Below are positions 7,713 through 16,692 of a DNA stretch of 34,636 nt, piece after piece. A program made the translations under genes and the position numbers. The DNA comes from Bacteroidota bacterium. GTDB lineage: Bacteria > Bacteroidota > Bacteroidia > Bacteroidales > WCHB1-69. Position 1 is the first letter of the stretch, and each line of letters begins with the position of its first letter. The DNA lies in NCBI GenBank assembly GCA_029570835.1, contig JAKPTX010000089.1, forward strand, positions 1 to 34,636, in the 5' to 3' direction. Under the pieces are notes generated by a model, which saw only the letters and a list, made by a program, of their open reading frames with translations, did not search any database and had not been told where the DNA came from.

Positions 7713-10418
7713 ATGAAACGCTATATTTTTGCAATATTATTGATCCTTTCCTTTCTGTCCTTACAAGCACAAGAACTGACCAATGCCGGGCGTGAGTTTT
7801 GGGTTACTTCTTCAGTGAATCTTTATTCCGATTTAATGCCTGATAGCGCTTTGATCTATATTATAGGAGATACCTTATGCACCGGATATATTGAAAACCC
7901 CAACACCTCTTTTTATCAAACTTTTACAGTGGTTCCGGATAGTGTGTTGGTAATTGCTGTTCCCAAAAATGAGATTATGTGCAATGTGCCTACCGCAATC
8001 AGTTATGACACATCCCGAACTATTGAACAAAAAGGAGTATATATCTATTCAACTCAAGATATTTTTGTCTATATGCAAACTAATCGTGTTGATTCAGTAC
8101 TTTATATTGATTCAGCGCTTTATGCAACTTATGGAAAGCAATCTGTAAAACTCCCTATTATACCCTTAAATCTTCATTCCTCTGAAGTGAGATTGAATGA
8201 TCCGTATAGTTTTGTTAATACGTCCTCTAATGGTACAAATTGTATAATGATAATAGCAACAGAAAATAATACAGTTCTACACGTACCGACTTTCCATAAT
8301 AGTAATGGGTCTATATATACTTTTCCATTTGATACAACCTTACAAAAAGGTGAAGTGTTATATTTTCCACTTAGTTTATCATTCCATCCTAATGATACAA
8401 ATAAAATTATTACCACAAGCAACTGTAAAAAAATTGTCACTTATTTTTGTTCATATACAACAGCTTTTACATTTGACTTTCACTACGGAAAAAGATTCAA
8501 ATCAACTACCAACAAACACCTTTATTATGGGAGAGATTTTTTATTGGTGAAATATGTACATCCAAACTTTCAAAAAGAACTATATTTAAACTTTTCTTTT
8601 CATAGCTCATCTACTGGTAATTGTTTAATATACAGATGTAATCAATTATCTTCTAATTCACTATTAAACATTTTAGCTGTTGATGGGCGATTGAATGGTT
8701 GTGAGCAAGCTTTTCCACCCTTTTTAATTGATGTTCCTTTTGCATTTTATAGGAGTGATGTAGATGGTTTTTTTTCAAATAATTGTGGTCCTCATGTTCA
8801 TGCCAATTATAAATATTATTTAACTCATACTTCTACGGGGCAATTTTGGCAAAAATACGATAATTGTGAAGTACTTCCATTCAATAATAAGAACTATTTA
8901 CACGCAGCTGATCGCATGGTAAAAAAATGGCTCTTCCCAACAACACAATGCAAAATATCTCCAATTCCTGATACCACTTATGCAGATCTCCAAATTTTCG
9001 TTAAACCGGAAGGAATTCACACCATGTATATCAATCACCAACTAATTCCTTCTACTGCTTTTGACACCTTCCCCCAAACAAACGGTGATTATTACTATCT
9101 GCAATATGGACTTTTTAACGATTCTATTCCCGACTTTTTTATCCTAGAGAATGAAAATGGTTTCAGTGCGACTATTGATGAATTTGGATATAATATGAGA
9201 CCTGATACTACCGGACACATGAACTTTCTTTACTTCCATAATAACGACTCAGGAGTTAATTATTATGAATCTCCTGTTGCTTATTCCAATTTGAGTCCTG
9301 TGGATTCTGCAACCGTTTACCGCTGTGTCGGAGATCTGCTGCATCTGGAAGTACCTCATAATCCCGATTCTGTTGCCATAGATTGGATTGTAGATGGAAC
9401 GCTATATCCGAACTCGCCTATTGTAAATCTCCCCTTAACTACAGCAGGTACGCTAACCGTTCAACTGGTTTTACACTATACTTGTCCCGATACTACTACC
9501 ACATTTGTTGTCGTGGTGCCTCCGCCTGTAATTCCATTTTCCACAGACACTATTTTGTGCCAAGGAACTGAACTCTCCGTTGAAAACCCTGATGCACTGC
9601 ATTATTTGTGGTCCACCGGAGATACAACCGCTTCCATTGTCATTGATACGGCGGGGCATTACTCGGTATCTGTCACCAATTTGGGTTGTACAGTTTCTCT
9701 CAATGATATCAACGTTCAACTCTATCCGCAATCTTCGGTGAATTTGGGTAACGACTCCATTCTATGTGCCTTGGCAACGTTGCTCCTGAACGCAGAGCAA
9801 CCCCATCCTGCCACCTATTTGTGGCAAGATTTGTCCACAAATACAACCTATTTGGCGAGTTCTGAAGGAGATTATTGGGTCATCGTTACAGATGAATGTT
9901 TACAGGTAAGCGATACGATCTATTTGGGTTATTTATATCCAATTGAAGTCGATTTAGGCAATGATACTACGCTTTGTGAAGGTCAACATTTGCTTCTTTC
10001 AGCGGAAACACCTTATTGCACCTATTTGTGGCAGGATGGATCGACAGAAGCCACCTATTTGGTGAGATATGCCGGTGTTTATCAGGTGTTAGTCTCCAAT
10101 CTCTGTTTTGATGAAACCGCAGAGATTGAAGTTTTCTATCAACGTTGTGAACAAGAGCTCTATATTCCCAGTAGTTTCACTCCCAATTCCGATGGATTAA
10201 ACGATCAGTTTAAGCCGATTTTTGCCTATCCCGATAAAATTGAAGAGTACACCATCTATATTTACAATCGCTGGGGAAATCTGCTCTTTACCTCTCAAAA
10301 TCCGGAACAAGGCTGGACAGGCGAAGGTTGCATGAACGGCGCCTACACCTACGTCATTTTTTACAAATCCGAAGGAAAAGGAGGAAAAGTGGTGAACGGA
10401 ACGGTAACGATTTATTGA
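7713..10418 (+). CDS. Large secreted protein with Ig-like repeats and T9SS type B (gliding-motility C-terminal) sorting domain
   Basis: The 901-residue protein has a signal peptide (1-20, ending LQAQ), then GREFWVTSSVN, typical of the IgGFc-binding N-terminal-like domain of Bacteroidetes surface proteins. Three similar Ig/PKD-like modules begin near residues 613, 676 and 746, each with a cysteine, a YLW strand and a closing YxVxVxxxC. The end, from PSSFTPNSDGLNDQF at about 819 through YNRWGNLLF to VNGTVTIY, is the CHU_C/type B T9SS sorting domain. It should be exported and attached to the cell surface. Ligand unknown. The DNA between about 8000 and 8900 is visibly more AT-rich than the 3' part, suggesting different histories for the domains. 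Confidence 0.9.
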   Translation: MKRYIFAILLILSFLSLQAQELTNAGREFWVTSSVNLYSDLMPDSALIYIIGDTLCTGYIENPNTSFYQTFTVVPDSVLVIAVPKNEIMCNVPTAISYDTSRTIEQKGVYIYSTQDIFVYMQTNRVDSVLYIDSALYATYGKQSVKLPIIPLNLHSSEVRLNDPYSFVNTSSNGTNCIMIIATENNTVLHVPTFHNSNGSIYTFPFDTTLQKGEVLYFPLSLSFHPNDTNKIITTSNCKKIVTYFCSYTTAFTFDFHYGKRFKSTTNKHLYYGRDFLLVKYVHPNFQKELYLNFSFHSSSTGNCLIYRCNQLSSNSLLNILAVDGRLNGCEQAFPPFLIDVPFAFYRSDVDGFFSNNCGPHVHANYKYYLTHTSTGQFWQKYDNCEVLPFNNKNYLHAADRMVKKWLFPTTQCKISPIPDTTYADLQIFVKPEGIHTMYINHQLIPSTAFDTFPQTNGDYYYLQYGLFNDSIPDFFILENENGFSATIDEFGYNMRPDTTGHMNFLYFHNNDSGVNYYESPVAYSNLSPVDSATVYRCVGDLLHLEVPHNPDSVAIDWIVDGTLYPNSPIVNLPLTTAGTLTVQLVLHYTCPDTTTTFVVVVPPPVIPFSTDTILCQGTELSVENPDALHYLWSTGDTTASIVIDTAGHYSVSVTNLGCTVSLNDINVQLYPQSSVNLGNDSILCALATLLLNAEQPHPATYLWQDLSTNTTYLASSEGDYWVIVTDECLQVSDTIYLGYLYPIEVDLGNDTTLCEGQHLLLSAETPYCTYLWQDGSTEATYLVRYAGVYQVLVSNLCFDETAEIEVFYQRCEQELYIPSSFTPNSDGLNDQFKPIFAYPDKIEEYTIYIYNRWGNLLFTSQNPEQGWTGEGCMNGAYTYVIFYKSEGKGGKVVNGTVTIY

Positions 10419-10465
10419 TTTCGGATTTCGTAATTTGTGTAGTTACCTAAAAGGTTTGATATTCT

Positions 10466-10560
10466 AGAGTGGGGTGATGAAATAACCGGAGAGCAATACC
10501 CATTCTGCCCCCCAATTTTTTTATTTCCAAAAAGAAGAAAAAATTAAAATATAAAATGAA
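10466..10560 (+). repeat. Partial third copy of the interspersed repeat
   Basis: This matches the right-hand part of copy 1 (602-693): AGAGTGGGGTGATG, then diverged sequence, then CTGCCCCCCAA, a T-run and AAAAAGAAGAAAAAA. Neither palindrome is present, so this module can occur without them. It lies 48 bases after the stop of the T9SS gene. Confidence 0.75.
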
Positions 10561-10610
10561 TCCAATTTTGAATCTAAACACCTAATAATCAAATAATTAT
10601 AAATTATAAA

Positions 10611-10710
10611 TTCTAATTTCTAATTTCTAAATTTAGGATTCCGTAATTCGTAATTCGTAATTCGTAATTCGTAATTGGATTCCGCCTTCCGCCTTCAACC
10701 TTCCGCCTTC
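10611..10710. repeat. Cluster of three heptamer arrays
   Basis: TTCTAAT-like units three times (10611-10631), CGTAATT five times (10642-10676), and TTCCGCC-like units four times (10680-10707, the third being TTCAACC). CGTAATT is the reverse complement of the AATTACG unit at 7013. The arrays end right before the terminator of the peptide transporter. The rest of the gap 10419-10766 holds the partial repeat copy and the terminator, and no gene. Confidence 0.9.
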
Positions 10711-10738
10711 AAAAAAGGCTGCCTTGTGCAGACAGCCT
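10709..10738 (-). terminator. Terminator of the POT transporter gene
   Basis: On the minus strand GGCTGT (from 10737) pairs with GCAGCC, closing with a G-U pair, with loop CTGCACAAG, and a run of six T follows. It lies about 30 bases past the stop codon. Confidence 0.8.
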
Positions 10739-10766
10739 CTTTCATAGTTATTTCTTAAAATATTTA

Positions 10767-12290
10767 TTAGCTTGCTACTTTTTCGAGCCATTTAAGCATG
10801 GATAACATGATGGTCATAGAGATCAAACAAGCTACAACAAAAATCATCCAGGTTGCCCATACAGGAATGCTATTGTAGAAAATTACACCGATGAAAAGTA
10901 GTTGGTTTCCTAAAGCAGTGGCACTGAGCCATCCACCTTGCATGATACCCTGATATTTTGGAGGTGCAACTTTTGAAACGAAAGCAATTCCCAGTGGAGA
11001 GATAAATAGTTCAGCCACAGTCAAAACAAGATAAGTAATGATCAACAAGAATGGAGAAACGCGCATAGATTCATCTAGTCCGCCCATTGCAGTTCTTTCT
11101 GCTGCATCTGGTAATCCGATAGACCCCAATGTCATAATTCCAAAAGCCAAGGCAGCAATTCCCATACCTATTGCAATTTTCTTTGGAGTAGAAACTTCCC
11201 ATCCTTTATTACGCATCCAACCGAACAGTCCGATAATTACAGGTGTAAGAAATACAACAAAAATAGGATTAAATGCCTGGAATACTTCTGCTCCTTGCAA
11301 AGTAGTAAAACCTAAGTTAATATTAATCATTTTTGTATAGTCGCTGGCAAATAGTGTAAGGGTTTGTCCATTTTGGTGGAATGAGAACCAGAAGAAAATA
11401 ACAACGCCAAAAACAGCAAATAGTGCATACATACGTTGTCTAATCTCTTTGATATCCATTTCAACTTCTTGAGTATTTTGTTTTGCCTCTACAGATTTTT
11501 GTGCAGGATCAGGTAATTTGGCTTTATTTGCCAAAAATATAGTCAATGAAATAAGCATTGCGAAAATGGCTATACCAAATGAATAGTGATATCCTTCCAT
11601 GAAGATATTCAGGTACTGATTGGCAAAGAGTGTTAAATCACCGGTAGTGTCACCCACTTGAGCAGCCAATTCTGTCAAACGTGTTTGTGCTTCAGGTGTG
11701 ATTGTGCCACCCAAATATTGGTTACAAAGAGCGGGAAGGTCTGCATCAAATTTAAAACCATTGCTTTGAACCCACCAGTTTCTTAAACCCACTGCCATGA
11801 TAGGAGCAAACATAGCACCAACGTTGATAAACATGTAGAAAATTTGGAATCCTGTTTCTCGCTTTTCGGCGTATTGCGGATTATCATAAAGCTGACCTAC
11901 AACTGCTTGTAAGTTACCTTTAAACAGACCATTACCAAAAGCTATGGCGAACAGTCCGAAACAGGTGTACCCCAAAATTAGCGGGAAATTTTCTACAGGT
12001 GTTTTTGTGGGGATGGCGATGAGGATGTATCCTATCGTCATCAATACCAAACCTGCGATGATAGTACTTTTGTACTTTTTAGATCTGTCGGCAATTAATC
12101 CACCTACTAATGCTAAAACGTAGATTAAGGCATAGAAAACTGAATAGATAATAGCGCCTTCAGACCCGGAAAATCCAAATTTATTGTTCAGAAATAAAAG
12201 CAAAATAGCCATCATCACGTAGAAACCGAAACGTTCTCCCATGTTGGCAAGTGCTGCGGGGATTAACCCCTTTGGTTGATTTTTAAACAT
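10767..12290 (-). CDS. POT-family proton-dependent oligopeptide transporter
   Basis: This 507-residue inner-membrane protein belongs to the proton-coupled POT/PTR peptide transporters of the major facilitator superfamily. It opens with PAALANMGERFGFYVMMAILLLFL, the POT ExxERF-type motif on helix 1 (here GERFGFY), followed by many hydrophobic helices. GNGLFKGNLQAVVGQLYDN with the later FQIFYMFINVGAMFAP matches the family signatures on helices 4-5. A long soluble insertion lies near residues 175-225 between helices. Cargo is likely di- or tripeptides by family. A terminator follows and a promoter box precedes, so it appears monocistronic. Confidence 0.93.
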   Translation of the reverse strand: MFKNQPKGLIPAALANMGERFGFYVMMAILLLFLNNKFGFSGSEGAIIYSVFYALIYVLALVGGLIADRSKKYKSTIIAGLVLMTIGYILIAIPTKTPVENFPLILGYTCFGLFAIAFGNGLFKGNLQAVVGQLYDNPQYAEKRETGFQIFYMFINVGAMFAPIMAVGLRNWWVQSNGFKFDADLPALCNQYLGGTITPEAQTRLTELAAQVGDTTGDLTLFANQYLNIFMEGYHYSFGIAIFAMLISLTIFLANKAKLPDPAQKSVEAKQNTQEVEMDIKEIRQRMYALFAVFGVVIFFWFSFHQNGQTLTLFASDYTKMININLGFTTLQGAEVFQAFNPIFVVFLTPVIIGLFGWMRNKGWEVSTPKKIAIGMGIAALAFGIMTLGSIGLPDAAERTAMGGLDESMRVSPFLLIITYLVLTVAELFISPLGIAFVSKVAPPKYQGIMQGGWLSATALGNQLLFIGVIFYNSIPVWATWMIFVVACLISMTIMLSMLKWLEKVAS

Positions 12291-12321
12291 AATTTCAGTA
12301 TTTAATTATTTTGATAGGGCG

Positions 12322-12329
12322 CAAATATA
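12322..12329 (-). promoter_or_regulatory. POT transporter promoter -7 element
   Basis: On the minus strand TATATTTG followed by C, an exact TAnnTTTG box 31 bases before the start codon. No clear -33 TTTG is seen at the expected distance. The remaining gap to 12556 is AT-rich with nothing else I can name. Confidence 0.6.
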
Positions 12330-12556
12330 ACACTTTTTTTACTAATGTTCGATGAAAGTTTAAAATAATTTATTTTGCAATGTATAATGCTGATTATCAA
12401 TAATAATAGTTTTCTTTTTTGATAATAATGTAAAGTAACTTCCCTTCAAGAGTGTTAAATCAATTCCAATTTTAGTCACTCTTTTTCTAATTTTTTGGAA
12501 AAGTGAACAAAAAACTAATTCAATAGATCAATCTGAATAAAATCAATAAATAGCTA

Positions 12557-14320
12557 TTAGCTATTCATTGTTGCCAAAAGTTCTTCATTGGATGAAGTTC
12601 GATTCATTTGGTCTTTAATAAACTCCATTGCTTCAATAGTGGTCATATCAGCTAAGTGATTTCTCAGGATCCATAATCTTTGAAGTACTTCAGGGGCTTG
12701 TAATAAATCATCACGACGTGTACTTGAAGCAACAATATCAACAGCGGGGAAGATCCGTTTGTTGGATAATCTTCTGTCAAGCTGCAACTCCATATTTCCT
12801 GTTCCTTTAAACTCTTCGAAAATAACTTCGTCCATTTTTGAACCGGTATCAATCAAAGCTGTAGAGATAATAGTTAGAGACCCTCCATTTTCAATATTTC
12901 GGGCAGCACCAAAAAATCGTTTAGGTTTTTGAAGAGCATTAGCTTCAACTCCTCCAGATAATACTTTTCCGGAAGCAGGTTGAACCGTGTTGTATGCTCT
13001 GGCTAAACGTGTGATAGAGTCCAGAAGAATACAAACATCATGGCCACACTCAACCATTCGTTTTGCCTTTTCAAGTACAATATTGGCAATCTTTACGTGG
13101 CGATCCGCTGATTCATCAAAAGTGGATGAGATCACTTCGGCACGAACGCTGCGTTGCATATCTGTAACCTCCTCAGGACGTTCATCAATCAACAAGATGA
13201 TGAGGTATATTTCCGGATGGTTATTGGCAATAGCATTGGCAATCTCTTTAAGAAGTACTGTTTTCCCCGTTTTAGGCTGAGCAACGATGAGTCCTCTTTG
13301 TCCTTTTCCAATAGGAGCAAAAAGATCAATAACGCGGGTACTGATATTGGACTGATGATCATCAGTTAGTTTTATTTTCTCATCGGGGAACATAGGGGTC
13401 AAAAAGTCAAAAGAGATTCTGTCTCTTACCTCTTCGGGAAGTTTTCCATTGATCTTTTCAACACTGGATAGAGGGAAATATTTTTCTCCATGTCTTGGAG
13501 GTCTGATTAGCCCTGATATGGTATCTCCATTTTTTAATCCAAATTTTTTAATCAATCCATGAGAAACATAGATATCATCGGGAGATGGTAAGTAGTTATA
13601 ATCTGAAGATCTTAAAAATCCACTATTGTCCGATGTCATTTCCAAGACACCCTCCCCCATAACAGAAGCTTGATATTCAGACTTTTCAATCAATTTCCAA
13701 AACTCATCCTCTTGGGTTGATGTCTCATCTTGATCATCAGTATCAGTGGGAGAGTCAGCTTCTTCAGAGGTAATGGGTAGTTCTTCATCGTCCCCATCTT
13801 CATCCTGATCAATTAATTTTTGATTTTCTACGGATTCAGCTTCTATCTCATCGATTCGGGATTGGTCCAATTCGTTAATACTTGAATATTCTTCCAAAAT
13901 AGGATCATCAATAAGTAATAAGTCTTTATTGACTTCATCAGATTTTTTTTGTGTAGCTGTTTTTTTTGTAGATTGAGTTGCGGAACGTTTTGCTCTGGTG
14001 GAGGGTTTCTCCTTTTCTTGAGTTTTTGCTTCAGAGTTTTCCTCTTTTATCTCTTTTTCAACTTTAGTACTTTTAGTTGTTCTGGAACTTTTTGCACTTT
14101 TAGTTGTTTTTAGTTCCTCTGGAGTTGTTTCAATTGCTTTTTCATTCAGCATTTTTTCAGAAATGATAGCAGTAGAAGATGGAGTCTCAATAGGAGGAAT
14201 CACTGTTGAAACAGTTGATGTTGAGGAAGATGTTTTTGAAGTAACTTTGTTAGAACTAGAGGCAGTTACTGGCATAGAGATTCGTTTTCTCTTACGGCCA
14301 TTCTCTTGAGAATCTGTCAT
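12557..14320 (-). CDS. rho: Transcription termination factor Rho with long charged N-terminal region
   Basis: Rho is the RNA-dependent ATPase helicase that ends transcription. Residues about 205-290 form the RNA-binding cold-shock-like domain ([30 protein letters not shown]). The Walker A motif AQPKTGKT lies near 347, followed by [26 protein letters not shown], the Q/R loops and [14 protein letters not shown]. The first 200 residues are low complexity, first Ser/Thr/Lys-rich then strongly acidic. Long insertions are usual in Bacteroidetes Rho, but here the protein starts directly in that region and the small Rho_N domain is absent. An in-frame stop lies a short way upstream of the ATG, so no longer start is available. 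Confidence 0.95.
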   Translation of the reverse strand: MTDSQENGRKRKRISMPVTASSSNKVTSKTSSSTSTVSTVIPPIETPSSTAIISEKMLNEKAIETTPEELKTTKSAKSSRTTKSTKVEKEIKEENSEAKTQEKEKPSTRAKRSATQSTKKTATQKKSDEVNKDLLLIDDPILEEYSSINELDQSRIDEIEAESVENQKLIDQDEDGDDEELPITSEEADSPTDTDDQDETSTQEDEFWKLIEKSEYQASVMGEGVLEMTSDNSGFLRSSDYNYLPSPDDIYVSHGLIKKFGLKNGDTISGLIRPPRHGEKYFPLSSVEKINGKLPEEVRDRISFDFLTPMFPDEKIKLTDDHQSNISTRVIDLFAPIGKGQRGLIVAQPKTGKTVLLKEIANAIANNHPEIYLIILLIDERPEEVTDMQRSVRAEVISSTFDESADRHVKIANIVLEKAKRMVECGHDVCILLDSITRLARAYNTVQPASGKVLSGGVEANALQKPKRFFGAARNIENGGSLTIISTALIDTGSKMDEVIFEEFKGTGNMELQLDRRLSNKRIFPAVDIVASSTRRDDLLQAPEVLQRLWILRNHLADMTTIEAMEFIKDQMNRTSSNEELLATMNS

Positions 14321-14405
14321 AATAATAATGATGTGAAAAATTAAAGAAAAGAAAGATATAAATTGAATAATTGGTTAATCCAATTAGCTTTGACATTTGA
14401 AAGTG

Positions 14406-14413
14406 CAAAAATA
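14406..14413 (-). promoter_or_regulatory. rho promoter -7 element
   Basis: TATTTTTG followed by C on the minus strand, about 85 bases upstream of the rho start, giving a leader of roughly 80 bases. Rho genes are often autoregulated through their leader, but no structure decides that here. Confidence 0.6.
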
Positions 14414-14430
14414 CAAAAAAAAAATGACAA

Positions 14431-15714
14431 TTAAGTTTTTTGTTTCTCTTTTTTTGCTGCCGGGAATAAAATGTTGTTTAAAATTAAACGATAACCCGGA
14501 GAATTGGGGAATAAATCTAAATCAGTGGGAGGGTCATACACAAAATGTTGATAATCCTCGGGATCATGACCTCCATAAAATGTAAATGTTCCTTTTCCAT
14601 AAGTTCCGTGGAGATACCTTACTTCATCAAAGAGTTTGGATTCACCCATAATTACAACATGGGATTTAACTTTACTTTTTCTAAATGCAGTAGTTTGTCC
14701 CATAAATCCGGGGATCACATTTTGGTGATTTTGGCATAGCATAGTAGGGACGGGGTCCCATTTTGCAGAAAACTCAAAGAGATTGAAATAATCATTTTTT
14801 TTGTTTGACATATGAAGATTAGGATCCACATTGATATCGGAAATATCGTAAGTATATGGATTTAAGACGATATTGAAGTCGGTAAATGCCAAACAATTAT
14901 CAAAATTTAATTTGCTTTGAGCGTTGGGTTCGATAGGGTCACCATCGAACGGAGTATCACAAATATCAACACCATCAGCAGCTAAAGCAACATCAAAACT
15001 ATCTGGTCCGGAACACATAGCAAACAGATATCCACCCCCTGAAACAAAATCCTTGATTCTCTTTGCAACAGCCAGTTTCATCTGAGAAACTTTGTTAAAT
15101 CCTAATTTTTTAGCCATAGCCTCGTTCGTATTGACATCTTCAATGTACCAGGCAGCATTTCTATAGCTTCCCCAGAATTTTCCGTATTGACCGGTAAAAT
15201 CTTCATGGTGCAAGTGTAACCAGTCATATTTGGGAAGTGCATTGGTCAACACCTCCTCATCATAAATAACATCGTAGGGAATTTCAGCGTAGGTTAAGGC
15301 TAAGGTAACAGCATCATCCCAGGGAAGTTTGTTTTTTGGGGAATAGACAGCTATTTTTGGGACTTTTGTAAGTCGAATTTCATCCATATTGGAGTCAGAG
15401 GCAGAGATTTCATGAAGAATTCCCTGCATCTGAACATCAGCGATAACATTGCAAGTGACTCCTCGAATTAAGCATTCATCTTCAATTTTGGAGTCATAGA
15501 TCATCATAAAACTTCCCCCCTTGTAATTTAATAACCAGCTCACATCAATTCCTCTTTCAATAGAATAAAAAGCAATACCGTATGCTTTGAGGTGATTGGC
15601 CTGAGTTAAATCCATAGGAATAAACAGGTAGCTCGCAAAGAGTGCAGAGCTACTTGAAAGGGTAAAAAGTAGGAACAAAATTCGTATTCGACGAATAAAA
15701 AATTTTTTTATCAT
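14431..15714 (-). CDS. Conserved secreted protein, commonly mislabelled asparagine synthetase B
   Basis: A 427-residue protein with an N-terminal signal peptide (hydrophobic 10-27, SSALFAS). I recognise it as a family found across Bacteroidales, with conserved blocks YLFIPMDLTQANHLKAYGI, KIAVYSPKNKLPWDDAVTLA, YDWLHLHHEDFTGQYGKFWG, GGGYLFAMCSGPDSFDVALAA, WDPVPTMLCQNH and FYGGHDPEDYQH. Database entries often call it asparagine synthetase B, but no glutaminase N-terminal Cys or PP-loop synthetase motif is visible. FAMCSGPDSFD resembles a class I amidotransferase-like nucleophile elbow, suggesting a periplasmic GATase1/ThuA-like fold; that is inference. It is last in an operon after the aminotransferase and phosphate acyltransferase genes (gap 32 bases). 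Confidence 0.75.
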   Translation of the reverse strand: MIKKFFIRRIRILFLLFTLSSSSALFASYLFIPMDLTQANHLKAYGIAFYSIERGIDVSWLLNYKGGSFMMIYDSKIEDECLIRGVTCNVIADVQMQGILHEISASDSNMDEIRLTKVPKIAVYSPKNKLPWDDAVTLALTYAEIPYDVIYDEEVLTNALPKYDWLHLHHEDFTGQYGKFWGSYRNAAWYIEDVNTNEAMAKKLGFNKVSQMKLAVAKRIKDFVSGGGYLFAMCSGPDSFDVALAADGVDICDTPFDGDPIEPNAQSKLNFDNCLAFTDFNIVLNPYTYDISDINVDPNLHMSNKKNDYFNLFEFSAKWDPVPTMLCQNHQNVIPGFMGQTTAFRKSKVKSHVVIMGESKLFDEVRYLHGTYGKGTFTFYGGHDPEDYQHFVYDPPTDLDLFPNSPGYRLILNNILFPAAKKEKQKT

Positions 15715-15746
15715 GTTTATTAGGCCGTAATCTTTTTAATTAAAAA

Positions 15747-16649
15747 TTAATTAAAAGCAGCAGAGATCGCAATAGAATACAGTTTTGTAAGCGCAGTATC
15801 ACCTCTTGAAGATAACACACATGGTACTTTGGCACCTGCTAAAAATGCGCCACATTCAGCTTTATTAAATTTGGTAGATGCTTTATAAAATACATTTCCG
15901 CTTTCGATATTAGGGAAAAGAAGTCCATCGGCATCTCCGGCAACTTCACCGGTCATTTTTTTAATTTTTGCGGCTTCTTCATCTAATGCGACATCCAAAG
16001 AGATAGGTCCATCCACCAATGCTCCTTTAATTTGCCCACGTTCTACCATTTTAGATAAAATAGCGCCATCTACACAAGCTTGCATAGCCGGAGACATCTG
16101 TTCAGTTGCTGCTATAATAGCTACTTTTGGTTTTTCTATACCGATTGCATGGGCAGTATCAATAATAGATTTCAAAATAAACTGCTTTTGCTTTAAATCA
16201 GGATTCAAAATAATAGCACAATCGCCGGCAATAATGAGTTTGTGATAAGCCGGATTTTCAAATACTGTAATGTGAGTAATAATTGCATTGGGAGGACACA
16301 ATCCACGCTCTTTATTGAGAATAGCACGCATATATTTATCCGTCGGTAAAGCGCCTTTCATTAAGATATCCCCTTTCCCTTCATTGATGATATCGCAACA
16401 AGTTAGTGCTGCTTTTGTATCAACGGGTTCGTGAATGATGGTAAAAAGGGAAGGATCAATATTCAGATTCTTACATACATTGCGTATAGTAGTTTCTTCT
16501 CCAACTAAAGTTGCACTTACAATTCCCATATTGACAGCATTATAAGCTGCCTCAATAGTATGCTCATCATTGGCATAAGCAACAACTAATCTTTTTTTGG
16601 GTTTTGATTTAACTAACTCAACTACTTGATCTAATTTTGTAATATTCAT
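15747..16649 (-). CDS. ptb: Phosphate butyryltransferase-like phosphate acyltransferase
   Basis: Pta/Ptb enzymes swap CoA and phosphate between acyl-CoA and acyl-phosphate. The 300-residue length and blocks such as GKGDILMKGALPTDKYMRAIL, HITVFENPAYHKLIIAGDCAIILNPDL, KPKVAIIAATEQMSPAMQA and VDGPISLDVALD match the phosphate butyryltransferase branch rather than acetyl Pta. A partner acyl kinase gene (buk) is usually adjacent, but none is in this window. The aminotransferase lies 43 bases upstream on the same strand, so the pair may act in amino-acid fermentation; this is inference. Confidence 0.88.
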   Translation of the reverse strand: MNITKLDQVVELVKSKPKKRLVVAYANDEHTIEAAYNAVNMGIVSATLVGEETTIRNVCKNLNIDPSLFTIIHEPVDTKAALTCCDIINEGKGDILMKGALPTDKYMRAILNKERGLCPPNAIITHITVFENPAYHKLIIAGDCAIILNPDLKQKQFILKSIIDTAHAIGIEKPKVAIIAATEQMSPAMQACVDGAILSKMVERGQIKGALVDGPISLDVALDEEAAKIKKMTGEVAGDADGLLFPNIESGNVFYKASTKFNKAECGAFLAGAKVPCVLSSRGDTALTKLYSIAISAAFN

Positions 16650-16692
16650 AAATGCTATAGTTTAATTTAATAAAATAGGTATGGTAGTATTA

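Noticed and set aside
7013-10710. Possible CRISPR array
   Set aside because: Units are 7 bp, contiguous and without spacers, and no cas gene is present.
12291-12556. Riboswitch or regulatory RNA upstream of the POT gene
   Set aside because: The region is AT-rich with only weak stems; apart from the -7 box nothing can be supported.
14431-15714. Asparagine synthetase B
   Set aside because: The usual database name has no support here: there is a signal peptide, and neither the glutaminase Cys2 nor the PP-loop is present.
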